Shown here: positions 52,595-62,049 of the stretch, piece after piece
Numbering within the stretch: the stretch's first letter is position 1
Layout: each line of letters begins with the position of its first letter
Assembly: GCF_900110225.1 (NCBI RefSeq)
Contig: NZ_FOCW01000006.1
Location: forward strand, 1 to 64,000
Length of the DNA: 64,000 bases
DNA from: Allobrachymonas denitrificans DSM 15123
Lineage (GTDB): Bacteria; Pseudomonadota; Gammaproteobacteria; Burkholderiales; Burkholderiaceae_C
Direction: 5' to 3'
The notes under the pieces: model-generated
Databases searched by the model: none
Seen by the model: only the letters and a program-made list of their open reading frames with translations
What the model was told of the DNA's origin: nothing
Program-made: the position numbers and the translations under genes

Positions 52595-53722
52595 ATGGCC
52601 CTCATTCCCGCCACCATCCTCACCGGCTTCCTCGGCTCCGGCAAGACCACGCTGCTCAAGCGTGTGCTGACCGAGACGCATGGCCAGAAAATCGCCGTGA
52701 TCGAGAACGAGTTCGGCGAAGAGAACATCGACAACGAGATCCTGGTGGCTGACACGCAGGAACAGATCATCCAGATGAGCAACGGCTGCGTCTGCTGCAC
52801 CATCCGCGATGACCTGCGTGCCACGCTGCAGGATCTGGCCGAAAAGCGCCGCAAGGGCGAGGTCGATTTCGAGCGCGTCATCATCGAGACCACCGGCATG
52901 GCCGATCCCGGTCCGGTAGCGCAGACCTTCTTCATGGACGACGAGGTGGCCGAGAGCTACCTGCTCGATTCCATCATCACCCTGGTCGATGCGAAGCACG
53001 CCCAGCACCAGCTCGACGAGCGCCTGGAAGCCCAGCGTCAGGTCGGTTTCGCCGACCAGATCTTCATCAGCAAGTCCGATCTGGTCGGCAAGCAGGAACT
53101 GCTCGATCTGCAGAACCGCCTGCGCGCCATGAACCCGCGCGCGCCGCAGAAGGTGGTGCATTTCGGCGAAGTGCCTCTCAAGGAAGTGCTGGACCTGCGC
53201 GGCTTCAACCTCAATGCCGCGCTCGAGATCTTCCCCGAGTTCATGGCCACGGAAGAGCACCATCACCACGGGCATGCGCACGACTGCGACCACGCGCACG
53301 CCGAAGGCGAAGCCTGCAACCACCACGGTCACAAGCACGCGGAGGATTGCGACCACCACCATGGCAAGGACGAGCCCTGCAACCACCACGGCCACCATCA
53401 TCATGCCCACCATCACCACCACGATGACGACGTGAAGAGCTTCGTCTACCGTGCGCGCAGGCCCTTCGATCCGGCCAAGCTGGAGGACTTACTCGGCGCC
53501 ATCGTGCAGATCTACGGCCCCAAGATGTACCGCTACAAGGGCGTGCTCGACATGAAGGGCACCAACCGCAAGGTGATTTTCCAGGGTGTGCACCAGCTCA
53601 TGGGCAGCGATCTGGGCCCGGAATGGGGCAAGGATGAAGAGCGCGAGAGCAAGATGGTGTTCATCGGCGTCGAGTTGCCGCGCGAGATTCTGGAGCAGGG
53701 CCTCAAGCAGTGCCAGGTGTGA
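52595..53722 (+). CDS. COG0523 (CobW/YjiA) GTPase with histidine-rich metal-binding loop
   Basis: A 375-residue G3E GTPase of the metal-chaperone family. The P-loop GFLGSGKTTLLKRVL is at residues 11-25, the CxCC metal site is in MSNGCVCCTIRDDLRATLQD near 66, Walker B is VIIETTGMADPGP, and the guanine motif is FISKSDLVGK. Residues about 221-280 are a loop packed with histidine (HHHHGHAHDCDHAHAEGE and later HHHHAHHHHH) plus three cysteines, typical of zinc or nickel storage. The C-terminal CobW_C domain follows (KMYRYKGVLDMKGTNRKVIF). ATG 52595 begins the family start. It is upstream of dksA. Confidence 0.93.
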   Translation: MALIPATILTGFLGSGKTTLLKRVLTETHGQKIAVIENEFGEENIDNEILVADTQEQIIQMSNGCVCCTIRDDLRATLQDLAEKRRKGEVDFERVIIETTGMADPGPVAQTFFMDDEVAESYLLDSIITLVDAKHAQHQLDERLEAQRQVGFADQIFISKSDLVGKQELLDLQNRLRAMNPRAPQKVVHFGEVPLKEVLDLRGFNLNAALEIFPEFMATEEHHHHGHAHDCDHAHAEGEACNHHGHKHAEDCDHHHGKDEPCNHHGHHHHAHHHHHDDDVKSFVYRARRPFDPAKLEDLLGAIVQIYGPKMYRYKGVLDMKGTNRKVIFQGVHQLMGSDLGPEWGKDEERESKMVFIGVELPREILEQGLKQCQV

Positions 53723-54056
53723 CATACCGCACCGCATCCGTGCGGATTGCGCTCTGCCATCGACTTGTCACGTAAAACCCATACAATCCCTGCTTTTTTA
53801 CCGCCCATAATTAGCGAAAATCGCTTATTTGCCCTGAGACAGGCTGGCGCTCGTTCCGCAAGCCGGGCAAAAGAAGAACACGGGGAGACACGGCTGCCAA
53901 TAATGCGATCCCGGCTGCCGGCAGAAGCTGCCACCGGCAAGGCAGCATTGCCCAGCCAGACCGTGGCGCCGAGTCTTCTCCCGAAGATGCTGTCCTTACC
54001 GATGGCGACCCTGTGCAGCAGCACGCTGCCGCACCTTTTGTTCCCGATCGACTGAC
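53723..54056. other. Long untranslated gap upstream of dksA
   Basis: This 334-bp gap holds a short stem CCGCA-TCCG-TGCGG (53733-53746) just after the GTPase gene, a T-rich tract at 53783-53790, and a small palindrome AGCGA-AAA-TCGCT near 53813. Possible promoter hexamers (TTGTCA at 53765, TACAAT near 53782) are not at consensus spacing. A 102-codon open frame (53747-54055) ends just before dksA but has no ribosome site or recognisable content. I take it as the dksA promoter and leader. Confidence 0.4.
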
Positions 54057-54530
54057 ATGACTGACACGTCCCTGAAAAAAGACGCCAAACTCGCCAACAG
54101 CTGGAAGAAAAAGGCTCCCGAGGATCTCACCGACGCCGAAGTGCTGGCCATGCCCGAGTCCGAATACATGAACACTGCCCAGATGGCCTTCTTCCGTCAC
54201 AAGCTGACGTTGCTGAAGGATGACATCCTGAGCAACGCCGGCCAGACGGCCGAGCACCTGCGCGAAGATGCAGTGGTTACCCCCGATCCGGCCGACCGCG
54301 CCACCATCGAGGAAGAGCACGCGCTCGAACTGCGCACGCGCGACCGCGAGCGCAAGCTGCTCAAGAAGATCGAGCAGTCCATCGCGCTGATCGATGCGGG
54401 CGATTACGGCTACTGCGATGAAACCGGCGAGCCCATCGGCATCGGCCGCCTGCTGGCACGCCCCACGGCCACGCTGTCGCTCGAGGCGCAGCAGCGCCGC
54501 GAGATGAAGCAGAAGCTGTTCGGGGACTGA
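54057..54530 (+). CDS. dksA: RNA polymerase-binding protein DksA lacking zinc-ligand cysteines
   Basis: Binds the RNA polymerase secondary channel and, with ppGpp, adjusts rRNA and amino acid promoters. It has 157 residues. The coiled coil with the DPADRATIEEEHALELRTRD tip region matches DksA. At the four zinc-ligand positions it has Cys120, Thr123, Ser141 and Ala144 (CDET...SLEA, spacing x2-x17-x2), so a normal zinc site cannot form. This recalls zinc-independent DksA2. The start at 54057 directly follows TGAC. It lies between the COG0523 GTPase and hslV, the usual betaproteobacterial order. Confidence 0.94.
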   Translation: MTDTSLKKDAKLANSWKKKAPEDLTDAEVLAMPESEYMNTAQMAFFRHKLTLLKDDILSNAGQTAEHLREDAVVTPDPADRATIEEEHALELRTRDRERKLLKKIEQSIALIDAGDYGYCDETGEPIGIGRLLARPTATLSLEAQQRREMKQKLFGD

Positions 54531-54680
54531 TTCCGGCCCGACGGCACCCGGCAGCCAGCGCGCATCGCGGGCTGCCATCTTCTCCGATGGAGGAGTCGTA
54601 CTGTCACATCGCTGATGGAGAATGGGAAATCCCGCTGCCCTCGCTTGCAAAGCGGGGCGGGCATCCCCATCTGAATCGCC

Positions 54681-55238
54681 ATGGAACAGTATCACGGAAC
54701 CACCATTCTCAGCGTGCGTCGCCAGACGCCCCAAGGCCTGCAGGTCGCCATCGGCGGCGACGGTCAGGTCACTCTCGGCCATATCGTCGTCAAGGGCTCG
54801 GCGCGCAAGGTGCGCAAGCTCTACAACGGCCAGGTGCTGGCCGGTTTTGCCGGCGCCACTGCCGACGCCTTCACCCTGTTCGAGCGGTTCGAGGCCAAGC
54901 TCGAGAAATACCAGGGCAATCTCACGCGCGCTGCCGTCGAATTGACCAAGGACTGGCGCACCGACCGTGTGCTGCGTCGCCTCGAGGCCATGCTGGCCGT
55001 GGCCAACCGTGAAGCCTCCCTCATCATCACCGGCAACGGCGACGTGCTCGAGCCCGAGCTGGGCATCGTGGCCATCGGCTCCGGCGGCGCCTACGCACAG
55101 TCCGCCGCACGTGCGCTGGTGGAGCACACCGACCTGTCTGCCGAGCAGGTGGTGCGCGAGTCGCTCAGGATCGCGGGCGACATCTGCATCTACACCAACC
55201 TGAACCACACGATCGAGACGCTGGATTTCCCCGCCTGA
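54681..55238 (+). CDS. hslV: ATP-dependent protease subunit HslV
   Basis: The threonine-peptidase subunit of the HslUV (ClpYQ) proteasome-like protease, a dodecamer capped by HslU. It has 185 residues. The N-terminal [10 protein letters not shown] implies removal of six residues to expose Thr7. Further blocks are [54 protein letters not shown] and [19 protein letters not shown]. It lies 150 bp after dksA and 128 bp before hslU. Confidence 0.96.
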   Translation: MEQYHGTTILSVRRQTPQGLQVAIGGDGQVTLGHIVVKGSARKVRKLYNGQVLAGFAGATADAFTLFERFEAKLEKYQGNLTRAAVELTKDWRTDRVLRRLEAMLAVANREASLIITGNGDVLEPELGIVAIGSGGAYAQSAARALVEHTDLSAEQVVRESLRIAGDICIYTNLNHTIETLDFPA

Positions 55239-55366
55239 TCGTTTCTGCGTGCGCCCGGGGCAGGGTATGGACCGCCCCATGGCCCGCACCGCGCCAGCCC
55301 GTGCCACGCAGCTTCTCCTCGCACGGACAGCGCCACCCCCGCAACCCCTTTCGCCAGAGCATCGCC

Positions 55367-56701
55367 ATGTCTTCCATGACCCCCCAGGAAATCGTCTCCG
55401 AACTCGACCGCCACATCGTCGGCCAGAACCAGGCCAAGCGCGCCGTGGCCATCGCCATGCGCAACCGCTGGCGCCGCCAGCAGGTCGACGAGAAGCTGCG
55501 TCCCGAAATCACGCCCAAGAACATTCTGATGATCGGCCCTACCGGCGTCGGCAAGACCGAGATCGCGCGCCGCCTGGCGCGCCTGGCCGATGCGCCCTTT
55601 ATCAAGGTGGAGGCCACCAAGTTCACCGAAGTGGGCTATGTAGGCAAGGACGTGGACTCCATCGTGCGTGATCTGGTCGAGGTGTCCGTCAAGCAGACGC
55701 GCGAGCAGGCCATGCGCCGCATGCGCGCCAAGGCCGAGGATGCGGCGGAGGAGCGCATCCTCGACGTGCTGCTGCCGCCGGCCCGTCCGGTGGGCGAGTT
55801 CCCCGTGGCGGCCAGTTCCACCGACAACGCCACGCGCCAGGCCTTCCGCAAGAAGCTGCGCGAGGGCCAGTTGGACGACAAGGAGATCGAGATCGACCTG
55901 CTCGATGCGGCGCCGGCCATGCAGATCATGGGCCCGGCCGGCATGGAGGAGATGGCCGAGCAACTCAAGGGCATGTTCAGCGCCATGGGCCAGGACAAGC
56001 GCAAGACGCGTCGCGTGAAAGTGGCGGAAGCCATGCGCCAGCTGATCGACGAGGAAGCCGGCAAGCTGGTGAACGAGGACGAGATCCGCACCCAGGCCAT
56101 GGAAAATGCCGAGCAGAACGGCATCGTCTTCATCGACGAGATCGACAAGGTGGCCGGCAGCGCCGAACGCAGTGGCGCCGACGTGTCGCGCCAGGGCGTT
56201 CAGCGCGACCTGCTGCCGCTGGTGGAGGGCACCACGGTCAGCACCAAGTACGGCATGATCAAGACCGATCACATCCTGTTCGTGGCCTCCGGTGCCTTCC
56301 ATCTGAGCAAGCCGAGCGACCTGATCCCCGAGCTGCAGGGGCGCTTTCCGATCCGCGTCGAACTGCAGAGCCTGTCGGTGCAGGATTTCGAGGCCATCCT
56401 GACGCAGACGCAGGCTTCGCTGATCAAGCAATACCAGGCCCTGCTGGCCACCGAAGGCGTTACACTGGAGTTCGCCCCCGATGGCATCACGCGTCTGGCG
56501 CAGATCGCCGCCGACGTCAACGAGCGCACCGAAAACATCGGCGCGCGCCGCCTCTCCACGGTCATGGAGCGCCTGCTGGACGAGGTCAGTTTCGACGCCG
56601 TCAAGCTGTCCGGACAGACCCTGCTGATCGATGCCGCCTACGTGGATGGCAAGCTGGGCGAACTGTCCCGCGACGAGGATCTGAGCAGATACATTCTGTA
56701 A
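55367..56701 (+). CDS. hslU: ATPase subunit HslU of the HslUV protease
   Basis: The AAA+ unfoldase that feeds HslV. It has 444 residues, the normal length. Walker [19 protein letters not shown] is near residue 60, the pore region [20 protein letters not shown] is near 85, and Walker [20 protein letters not shown] is near 252. The sensor/arginine block [15 protein letters not shown] precedes the C-terminal [10 protein letters not shown] that docks into HslV. ATG 55367 begins the conserved [18 protein letters not shown] start. The I-domain (about 110-240) is intact. Confidence 0.97.
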   Translation: MSSMTPQEIVSELDRHIVGQNQAKRAVAIAMRNRWRRQQVDEKLRPEITPKNILMIGPTGVGKTEIARRLARLADAPFIKVEATKFTEVGYVGKDVDSIVRDLVEVSVKQTREQAMRRMRAKAEDAAEERILDVLLPPARPVGEFPVAASSTDNATRQAFRKKLREGQLDDKEIEIDLLDAAPAMQIMGPAGMEEMAEQLKGMFSAMGQDKRKTRRVKVAEAMRQLIDEEAGKLVNEDEIRTQAMENAEQNGIVFIDEIDKVAGSAERSGADVSRQGVQRDLLPLVEGTTVSTKYGMIKTDHILFVASGAFHLSKPSDLIPELQGRFPIRVELQSLSVQDFEAILTQTQASLIKQYQALLATEGVTLEFAPDGITRLAQIAADVNERTENIGARRLSTVMERLLDEVSFDAVKLSGQTLLIDAAYVDGKLGELSRDEDLSRYIL

Positions 56702-56750
56702 TCAGTTTTTCTGTCTCAAGCAATACTTGTAGAGCTTGCCCCAAGTCGTT

Positions 56751-56789
56751 AATTTTGCAGCCATTTTTCATTTGAATGGCTGCAAAATT
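56751..56789 (+). terminator. Stem-loop after hslU
   Basis: AATTTTGCAGCCATT (56751-56765) and AATGGCTGCAAAATT (56775-56789) form a perfect 15-bp stem with a 9-base loop, 50 bp after the hslU stop. The A/T-rich outer part gives a short T tract on both strands. It should end the hslVU transcript and insulate the dcw promoter. Confidence 0.65.
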
Positions 56790-56834
56790 CGTTCTAAGTG
56801 GTTGATTTCATTAAAAAAATCACGGCCCTCGCGG

Positions 56835-56863
56835 TTGTTGGTGTTTCCATTTCCTGCTACAGT
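56835..56863 (+). promoter_or_regulatory. Putative sigma-70 promoter of the dcw cluster
   Basis: TTGTTG (56835-56840), a 17-bp spacer and TACAGT (56858-56863) precede the mraZ start by about 74 bp. The -10 hexamer is overlapped by the first of the MraZ-type boxes, as expected for an autoregulated promoter. Confidence 0.6.
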
Positions 56864-56885
56864 GTCGAAAAGTGGATTTAAGTGG
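56859..56885 (+). promoter_or_regulatory. Three MraZ-type boxes with 10-bp period
   Basis: ACAGTGT (56859), AAAGTGG (56869) and TAAGTGG (56879) begin exactly 10 bp apart with 3-bp gaps, just upstream of mraZ. They fit the AAAGTG[T/G] box described for MraZ of mycoplasma and the short tandem-repeat layout seen upstream of mraZ generally. A further TAAGTGG copy lies at 56795-56801. Binding by MraZ is inferred, not shown. Confidence 0.7.
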
Positions 56886-56936
56886 TGAATATTGCCGCTT
56901 GCCACCCATTTTCGGGGCTGTTTCAGGAAATCAGGC

Positions 56937-57371
56937 GTGTTTGAAGGTGCTTCTTCCCTCTCGGTGGATGCCAAAGGACGGATTGCGATACCGACCAAGT
57001 ATCGTGCCGCCCTGGTTGAGGCCGCCCAGGGCAAGCTGCACATCACCCGCCACTTCCAGGAAGACTGCCTGCTGCTGTTCCCCGAGAACGAGTGGGTGCA
57101 GTTCCGTGAACGTGTGGCGGCCTGGCCGATGTCGGCTGCCTGGCAGAAGCGCATCGTGCTGAGCAATGCGCTGGGTCTCGACATGGACGAGAGCACCGGT
57201 CGCGTGCTGCTCTCGCCCGAACTGCGCGAGGCCGCCATGATGGGCAAGGAAGCCCTGCTGCTCGGCAACGGCAGCCACTTCGAGCTGTGGGACAAGGGCG
57301 TTTACACCGCCAAGGAAGCCCTGGCACGTCAGCAGCCTCTCCCTGCAGCCCTGCAGGATCTCGTTTTCTGA
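56937..57371 (+). CDS. mraZ: Transcriptional regulator MraZ
   Basis: First gene of the division and cell-wall (dcw) cluster and its AbrB-fold autoregulator. It has 144 residues from the GTG at 56937, giving the usual [20 protein letters not shown] start; an earlier in-frame ATG (56892) would add 15 unrelated residues. Two SpoVT/AbrB-like halves are seen, the second with [25 protein letters not shown] precedes the GTG at long spacing. rsmH follows after 10 bp. Boxes upstream suggest autorepression. Confidence 0.93.
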   Translation: MFEGASSLSVDAKGRIAIPTKYRAALVEAAQGKLHITRHFQEDCLLLFPENEWVQFRERVAAWPMSAAWQKRIVLSNALGLDMDESTGRVLLSPELREAAMMGKEALLLGNGSHFELWDKGVYTAKEALARQQPLPAALQDLVF

Positions 57372-57381
57372 AGGGGCTGGC

Positions 57382-58308
57382 ATGGAAGCCAACTGGAAAC
57401 ACACCACAGTCATGCTGGGTGAGGCGGTCGAGGCATTGGTGCACGACCCTGCCGGCTGCTACGTTGACGGCACCTTCGGCCGCGGTGGTCACACACGCGC
57501 CATCCTGCAGCAGCTCAACGAGCAGGGCCGTGTCATCGCCTTCGACAAGGACCCGGAGGCCGTGGCGCATGCCAATGCCATCGACGACAGCCGCTTCTCC
57601 ATCCGCCACGACAGCTTCACCGGCATGGAAGAGCTGCCGGCGCACAGTGTGGATGGCGTGCTGCTTGACCTGGGCGTGAGCTCCCCACAGATTGACAACC
57701 CGGCGCGCGGCTTCTCGTTCCGCTTCGAAGGCCCGCTGGACATGCGCATGGATCCGACGCGGGGCGAGAGCGTGGCCGAATGGCTTGCCCACGCAGAGAC
57801 GGACCAGATTGCGGAGGTGATACGTGATTACGGCGAAGAACGGTTTGCTCAACAGATTGCAAAGGCGATTGTTGCTCGCCGACAGGAGCGGCGCCCTGTT
57901 GCAAGCACCGCAGAACTGGCCCAGCTCGTGGCTGGTACGGTCAAAACCCGCGAGCCGGGTCAGGACCCTGCAACGCGGACATTTCAGGCTCTTAGGATTT
58001 TCATCAACGCAGAGCTTGAAGAGCTGCAGCAGACGCTGAAGGCTTCGCTGCGCCTGCTCAAGCCGGGCGGGCGCCTGGTGGTGATCAGCTTCCACTCGCT
58101 GGAAGACCGCATCGTCAAGCAGTTCATGGTGCAGCACTCGCGCGAGGTGTTCGACCGCCGCATGCCGGCGGCTTTCGCACGCGCGCCTGCCCCCATGCGC
58201 CTGACGGACGTGACGCGCCTGCGCCCGACCAGCGAGGAAGTGCGCGACAACCCGCGTTCGCGCAGTGCCGTGCTGCGCTACGCCACCCGTACCGAGGTGC
58301 CCGCATGA
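57382..58308 (+). CDS. rsmH: 16S rRNA (cytosine1402-N4)-methyltransferase
   Basis: Methylates C1402 in the ribosomal P site. It has 308 residues. Blocks are [18 protein letters not shown] at the start, [19 protein letters not shown] (SAM site), [31 protein letters not shown], and the C-terminal [22 protein letters not shown] 57382 lies 10 bp after mraZ. Its stop overlaps the ftsL start (ATGA). Older name mraW. Confidence 0.97.
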   Translation: MEANWKHTTVMLGEAVEALVHDPAGCYVDGTFGRGGHTRAILQQLNEQGRVIAFDKDPEAVAHANAIDDSRFSIRHDSFTGMEELPAHSVDGVLLDLGVSSPQIDNPARGFSFRFEGPLDMRMDPTRGESVAEWLAHAETDQIAEVIRDYGEERFAQQIAKAIVARRQERRPVASTAELAQLVAGTVKTREPGQDPATRTFQALRIFINAELEELQQTLKASLRLLKPGGRLVVISFHSLEDRIVKQFMVQHSREVFDRRMPAAFARAPAPMRLTDVTRLRPTSEEVRDNPRSRSAVLRYATRTEVPA

Positions 58309-58637
58309 TGCGCCTCAACATGATCCTGCTGGCCGCCGTGCTGGGCAGTGCCTTCTATCTGGTGCAGCTGCAGTACGAGTCGCGCACCGTGTACACCGCC
58401 ATGGACAAGACCCAGGCCGCCGCACGCAAGCTGACGACCGAGCGTGAAACGCTGGAAGTGCAGAAGCGCGCCCAGACCGCCGCCCTGCGCGTGCAGAGCA
58501 TTGCCCGCGAACAGCTGGCCATGCGCGAAGCCACGCCCTCCATCACCCAGTACGTCACCATCCGCAACGGGCAGGTCACCGTGAGCACGCCGGTGGCAGA
58601 AGCAGGGCAGATCGCTGCTTCCGGGAGGAAGCCATGA
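58305..58637 (+). CDS. ftsL: Cell division protein FtsL
   Basis: A small bitopic divisome protein of 110 residues that works with FtsB and FtsQ to activate septal peptidoglycan synthesis. One N-terminal transmembrane helix ([20 protein letters not shown]) is followed by a periplasmic coiled coil ([20 protein letters not shown]) and a short tail. The sequence is poorly conserved in general; position and topology make the call. ATG 58305 overlaps the rsmH stop, and its stop overlaps the ftsI start. Confidence 0.92.
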   Translation: MMRLNMILLAAVLGSAFYLVQLQYESRTVYTAMDKTQAAARKLTTERETLEVQKRAQTAALRVQSIAREQLAMREATPSITQYVTIRNGQVTVSTPVAEAGQIAASGRKP

Positions 58638-60487
58638 TCCGTTTCGGCCGCCAGGATCGCCAGGACCGCGAGGACCGCGCGCTGCAGAAAAGCCTGAAGG
58701 GCGTCACCAGCGTCAAGGGCGTGAAGAATGTGTCGCTCGGCGCCAACCCGCTGCTCACCAGCCGCACGCCGGTGTGGCGCAGCCGCCTGCTGGTGGGCGG
58801 CCTGGCGCTCGGCTTCGCCATCATGGCGGGCCGTGCGGCCTATGTGCAGATCTTCGGCAATGACTTCTTCCTGCGTCAGGGTGAAGTGCGCTTTGCGCGC
58901 ACGCTCGAGATGCCGGCCAACCGCGGCCGCATCCTGGACCGCAACGGCCTGATCCTCGCTTCCAGCGTGCCGGCCGAAAGCATCTGGGCCTTCCCCGAAG
59001 AGGTGGATCAGGAAGAAGATGCCGCCAAGCTGCAGAAGATGGCCAAGCTGCTGGGCATGCCGCTCAAGGACATCCAGAAACGTCTGGACATCGACAACAA
59101 GAACTTCGTCTACATCAAGCGTCAGGTGGACGAGTCCATCGCCAAACAGATTGCCGAGCTGCACATCAAGGGCATCTACCAGCGCAAGGAATACCGCCGC
59201 CAGTATCCCGAAGGCGAGGCCGTGGCGCACATCGTCGGCTTCACCGATGTCGAGGACAAGGGCCAGGAAGGCATGGAGCGTACCTTCAACGCCCAGCTCG
59301 CCGGCAAGCCCGGCTCGCGCCGCGTGATCAAGGACCGCCTCGGCCGCGTCATCGAGGGCGTGGGCGAGCAGGTGCCGCCGATGGATGGCCAGGACATCCA
59401 CCTGACCATCGACAGCAAGGTGCAGTACTTCGCGTGGCAGAAGCTGCGTGATGCCGTGCAGGCCTACAAGGCCAAGGGCGGCAGCGTGGTGGTGCTCGAC
59501 GTGCAGACTGGCGAGGTGCTGGCACTGGCCAACTACCCCAGCTACGACCCCAACAACCGCAAGAACCTTTCGGGCGAGCAGTTGCGCAACCGCGCCCTCA
59601 CCGATATCTACGAGCCCGGCTCCACCATGAAGCCGGTCACGGTGGCTCTGGCACTGCAGCAGGGCAAGGTCAACCCGGGCACGCTGATTGCCACCGGCAA
59701 CGGCCGGATGCAGATTGGCACGGCCAATATCGGCGACACCCACGCCTACGGCACGCTCACGGTCGATGGCGTGGTGCAGAAGTCCAGCAACGTGGGCACC
59801 GTCAAGATCTCCCAGCGCCTCACCGGCGAGGACATGTGGGAGAACTTCAGCAACATCGGCCTGGGCCAGAAGCCCGACCTGCCGTTCCCCGGCATGGCGG
59901 CTGGCCGCCTGCGTCCGTACAAGAGCTGGCGTGAAGTGGAAAAGGCCACCATGAGCTACGGCTACGGCCTGTCTGCCAGCCTGTTCCAGCTGGCGCGTGC
60001 CTACTCCGTGTTCGCGCGCGACGGCGTGATGATGCCGGTCACCCTGGTGCGTGACGGCGTGGTGGACAGCACCGGCAAGTTCAAGCCGCTGGAAAAATCC
60101 GAAGGCAAGCGCGTCTACAGCCCGAAAGTGGCCAAGCAGGTGCTGCACATGCTGCACCTCGTCACCTTGCCTGGCGGCACGGCGCAGCAGGCGCAGACCG
60201 TGGGCTACTCGGTAGGTGGCAAGACCGGGACCGCGCGCAAGCAGGAAGGCCGCGGCTATTCCGCGCAGAAATACCGTGCCTCGTTTGTCGGCGTGTCGCC
60301 GATCGAGTCGCCCCGCATCGTGGTGGGCGTGATGATCGACGAGCCGCGCGGCAGCATCTACGGCGGCGTGGTCGCTGCCCCGGTGTTCAGCGAGGTGGTG
60401 CAGCAGACGCTGCGCATTCTCGGCGTGCAGCCCGACATGTCGGTGCAGCCGGGTGTGATTACCGATGCTCCGCAGGAGTCGCTATGA
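58634..60487 (+). CDS. ftsI: Peptidoglycan D,D-transpeptidase FtsI (PBP3)
   Basis: The septal cross-linking transpeptidase. It has 617 residues. A cytoplasmic start of about 45 residues precedes one transmembrane helix (LLVGGLALGFAIMAGRAAYV), then the PBP dimer domain (RGRILDRNGLILASSVP). Active-site motifs are intact: S330-TM-K333, S384-S-N386 and K530-T-G532. ATGA overlaps join it to ftsL upstream and murE downstream. The cytoplasmic segment is longer and more basic than in E. coli. Confidence 0.97.
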   Translation: MIRFGRQDRQDREDRALQKSLKGVTSVKGVKNVSLGANPLLTSRTPVWRSRLLVGGLALGFAIMAGRAAYVQIFGNDFFLRQGEVRFARTLEMPANRGRILDRNGLILASSVPAESIWAFPEEVDQEEDAAKLQKMAKLLGMPLKDIQKRLDIDNKNFVYIKRQVDESIAKQIAELHIKGIYQRKEYRRQYPEGEAVAHIVGFTDVEDKGQEGMERTFNAQLAGKPGSRRVIKDRLGRVIEGVGEQVPPMDGQDIHLTIDSKVQYFAWQKLRDAVQAYKAKGGSVVVLDVQTGEVLALANYPSYDPNNRKNLSGEQLRNRALTDIYEPGSTMKPVTVALALQQGKVNPGTLIATGNGRMQIGTANIGDTHAYGTLTVDGVVQKSSNVGTVKISQRLTGEDMWENFSNIGLGQKPDLPFPGMAAGRLRPYKSWREVEKATMSYGYGLSASLFQLARAYSVFARDGVMMPVTLVRDGVVDSTGKFKPLEKSEGKRVYSPKVAKQVLHMLHLVTLPGGTAQQAQTVGYSVGGKTGTARKQEGRGYSAQKYRASFVGVSPIESPRIVVGVMIDEPRGSIYGGVVAAPVFSEVVQQTLRILGVQPDMSVQPGVITDAPQESL

Positions 60488-62049
60488 CAGACAAGAATCT
60501 CCTGCCCCTGATGACGATGCCGCAAGAAGCGGCGCAATGGCTGCGCCAGCACGCCTCCGTGCTGCGCACCGACAGCCGCAAGATCCAGCCCGGCGATGCC
60601 TTCGTGGCCTGGCCGGGCGCTGCGCATGATGCGCGCGCCCATGTGCTGGCTGCGCTGGAACGTGGCGCTGCCGCCTGCCTGGTGGAAGCCGACGGCGCAG
60701 GCGCCTTCGATTTTGCCCAGCCGCAGGCGCAAGCCCAGGTGGCGGGCCGTGTGGCGGCCTATGCCGGCCTCAAGCGCGCCACCGCGTTGGTGGGTGCCGA
60801 GTTCTACGGCCATCCCTCGCAGCAGCTGTCCGTGATCGCCGCTACCGGCACCAACGGCAAGACCAGCACGGCATGGTGGCTGGCGCAGGCACTGTCGCAG
60901 GTGGCGGCTGCCGATGGCCGCGCCCATGGTTGCGGCCTGGTCGGCACGCTGGGCGTGGGCCGCTTCGTCAATGGGCAGGCGGCGCTGGACTACACCGGCC
61001 TCACCACGCCGGATCCGGTGCTGCTGCAAGGCCAGCTGCGCCAATTCGTGGAGCGGGGCGTGCGCGCCTGCGTGATGGAGGCGTCTTCCATCGGCATTGC
61101 CGAGCATCGCCTGGATGGCACCCGCATCCGCGTGGCGCTGTTCACCAACTTCACGCAGGACCACCTCGACTACCACGGCAGCATGGAAGCCTACTGGCAG
61201 GCCAAGCGCGAGCTGTTCGACTGGGAAGGGCTGGAGGCTGCCGTCATCAATATTGATGATCCGCAGGGTGCGCGTCTGGCGCAGGAACTGCAGGGCGGCC
61301 CGCTGGATGTGTGGACGGTGTCCTGCGAAGGCAAGCCGGCCCGCCTGCAGGCGCTGGATGTGCATTACGACGCGCAAGGCCTGGTTTTCACGCTGGTGGA
61401 AGAGGGCGAGCGCACCGAGCTGCGCACGGCCCTGATCGGCCAGTACAACGTGGCCAACATGCTGGGCGTGCTGGCCACGCTGCGCGCACTGCAGGTGCCG
61501 CTGGCGCAGGCGGTGCAGGCCTGCAGCGGCCTGCTGCCGGTGCCCGGACGCATGGAATGCCTCACGGCTGCCGGCCAGCCGCTGGTGGCAGTGGACTACG
61601 CCCACACCTCCGATGCCATCGAGAAGGCGCTGCAAGCGCTGCGTCCGCTCGCCGAACAGCGTGGCGGCCAGCTCTGGTGCGTGTTTGGCTGCGGTGGCGA
61701 CCGCGATCCGGCCAAGCGCCCGCTGATGGCCCAGGCTGCGGAGAACGGTGCCGACCGCGTGGTGGTGACCAGCGACAACCCGCGCACCGAAGACCCCAAG
61801 GCCATCATCGCGCAGGTGCTGTGCGGTCTGGAACAGACCAACGGCGTGCTGGTGCAGGCCGATCGTGCGCTGGCGATTGCCGCCGCCGTGCAGCAGGCTG
61901 CGCCGCAGGACGTGGTGCTGGTGGCCGGCAAGGGGCACGAGGATTATCAGGAAATCAACGGGCAACGCACCCATTTCTCGGATCAGGAACACGTGCAGAT
62001 GGCGCTGGACAAACGGGCGCAACAGGCCCGGGAAGGGGCGACAGCATGA
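60484..62049 (+). CDS. murE: UDP-MurNAc-L-Ala-D-Glu:meso-diaminopimelate ligase
   Basis: Adds the third residue of the peptidoglycan stem peptide. It has 521 residues. The ATP loop ATGTNGKTSTAWW is near residue 121, the central domain block FTNFTQDHLDYHGSMEAYW is near 221, and the motif VTSDNPRTEDP (DNPR) near 430 indicates meso-diaminopimelate as substrate, in line with dapF in this window. ATG 60484 overlaps the ftsI stop and its stop overlaps the murF start. Confidence 0.97.
   Translation: MTDKNLLPLMTMPQEAAQWLRQHASVLRTDSRKIQPGDAFVAWPGAAHDARAHVLAALERGAAACLVEADGAGAFDFAQPQAQAQVAGRVAAYAGLKRATALVGAEFYGHPSQQLSVIAATGTNGKTSTAWWLAQALSQVAAADGRAHGCGLVGTLGVGRFVNGQAALDYTGLTTPDPVLLQGQLRQFVERGVRACVMEASSIGIAEHRLDGTRIRVALFTNFTQDHLDYHGSMEAYWQAKRELFDWEGLEAAVINIDDPQGARLAQELQGGPLDVWTVSCEGKPARLQALDVHYDAQGLVFTLVEEGERTELRTALIGQYNVANMLGVLATLRALQVPLAQAVQACSGLLPVPGRMECLTAAGQPLVAVDYAHTSDAIEKALQALRPLAEQRGGQLWCVFGCGGDRDPAKRPLMAQAAENGADRVVVTSDNPRTEDPKAIIAQVLCGLEQTNGVLVQADRALAIAAAVQQAAPQDVVLVAGKGHEDYQEINGQRTHFSDQEHVQMALDKRAQQAREGATA

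Noticed and set aside
53747..54055. A 102-codon plus-strand frame just upstream of dksA
   Set aside because: No ribosome site, no domain, and arbitrary composition; treated as dksA leader sequence.
58355..60157. A 600-codon minus-strand frame opposite ftsI
   Set aside because: Antisense to ftsI, which has all three transpeptidase motifs; no recognisable content.
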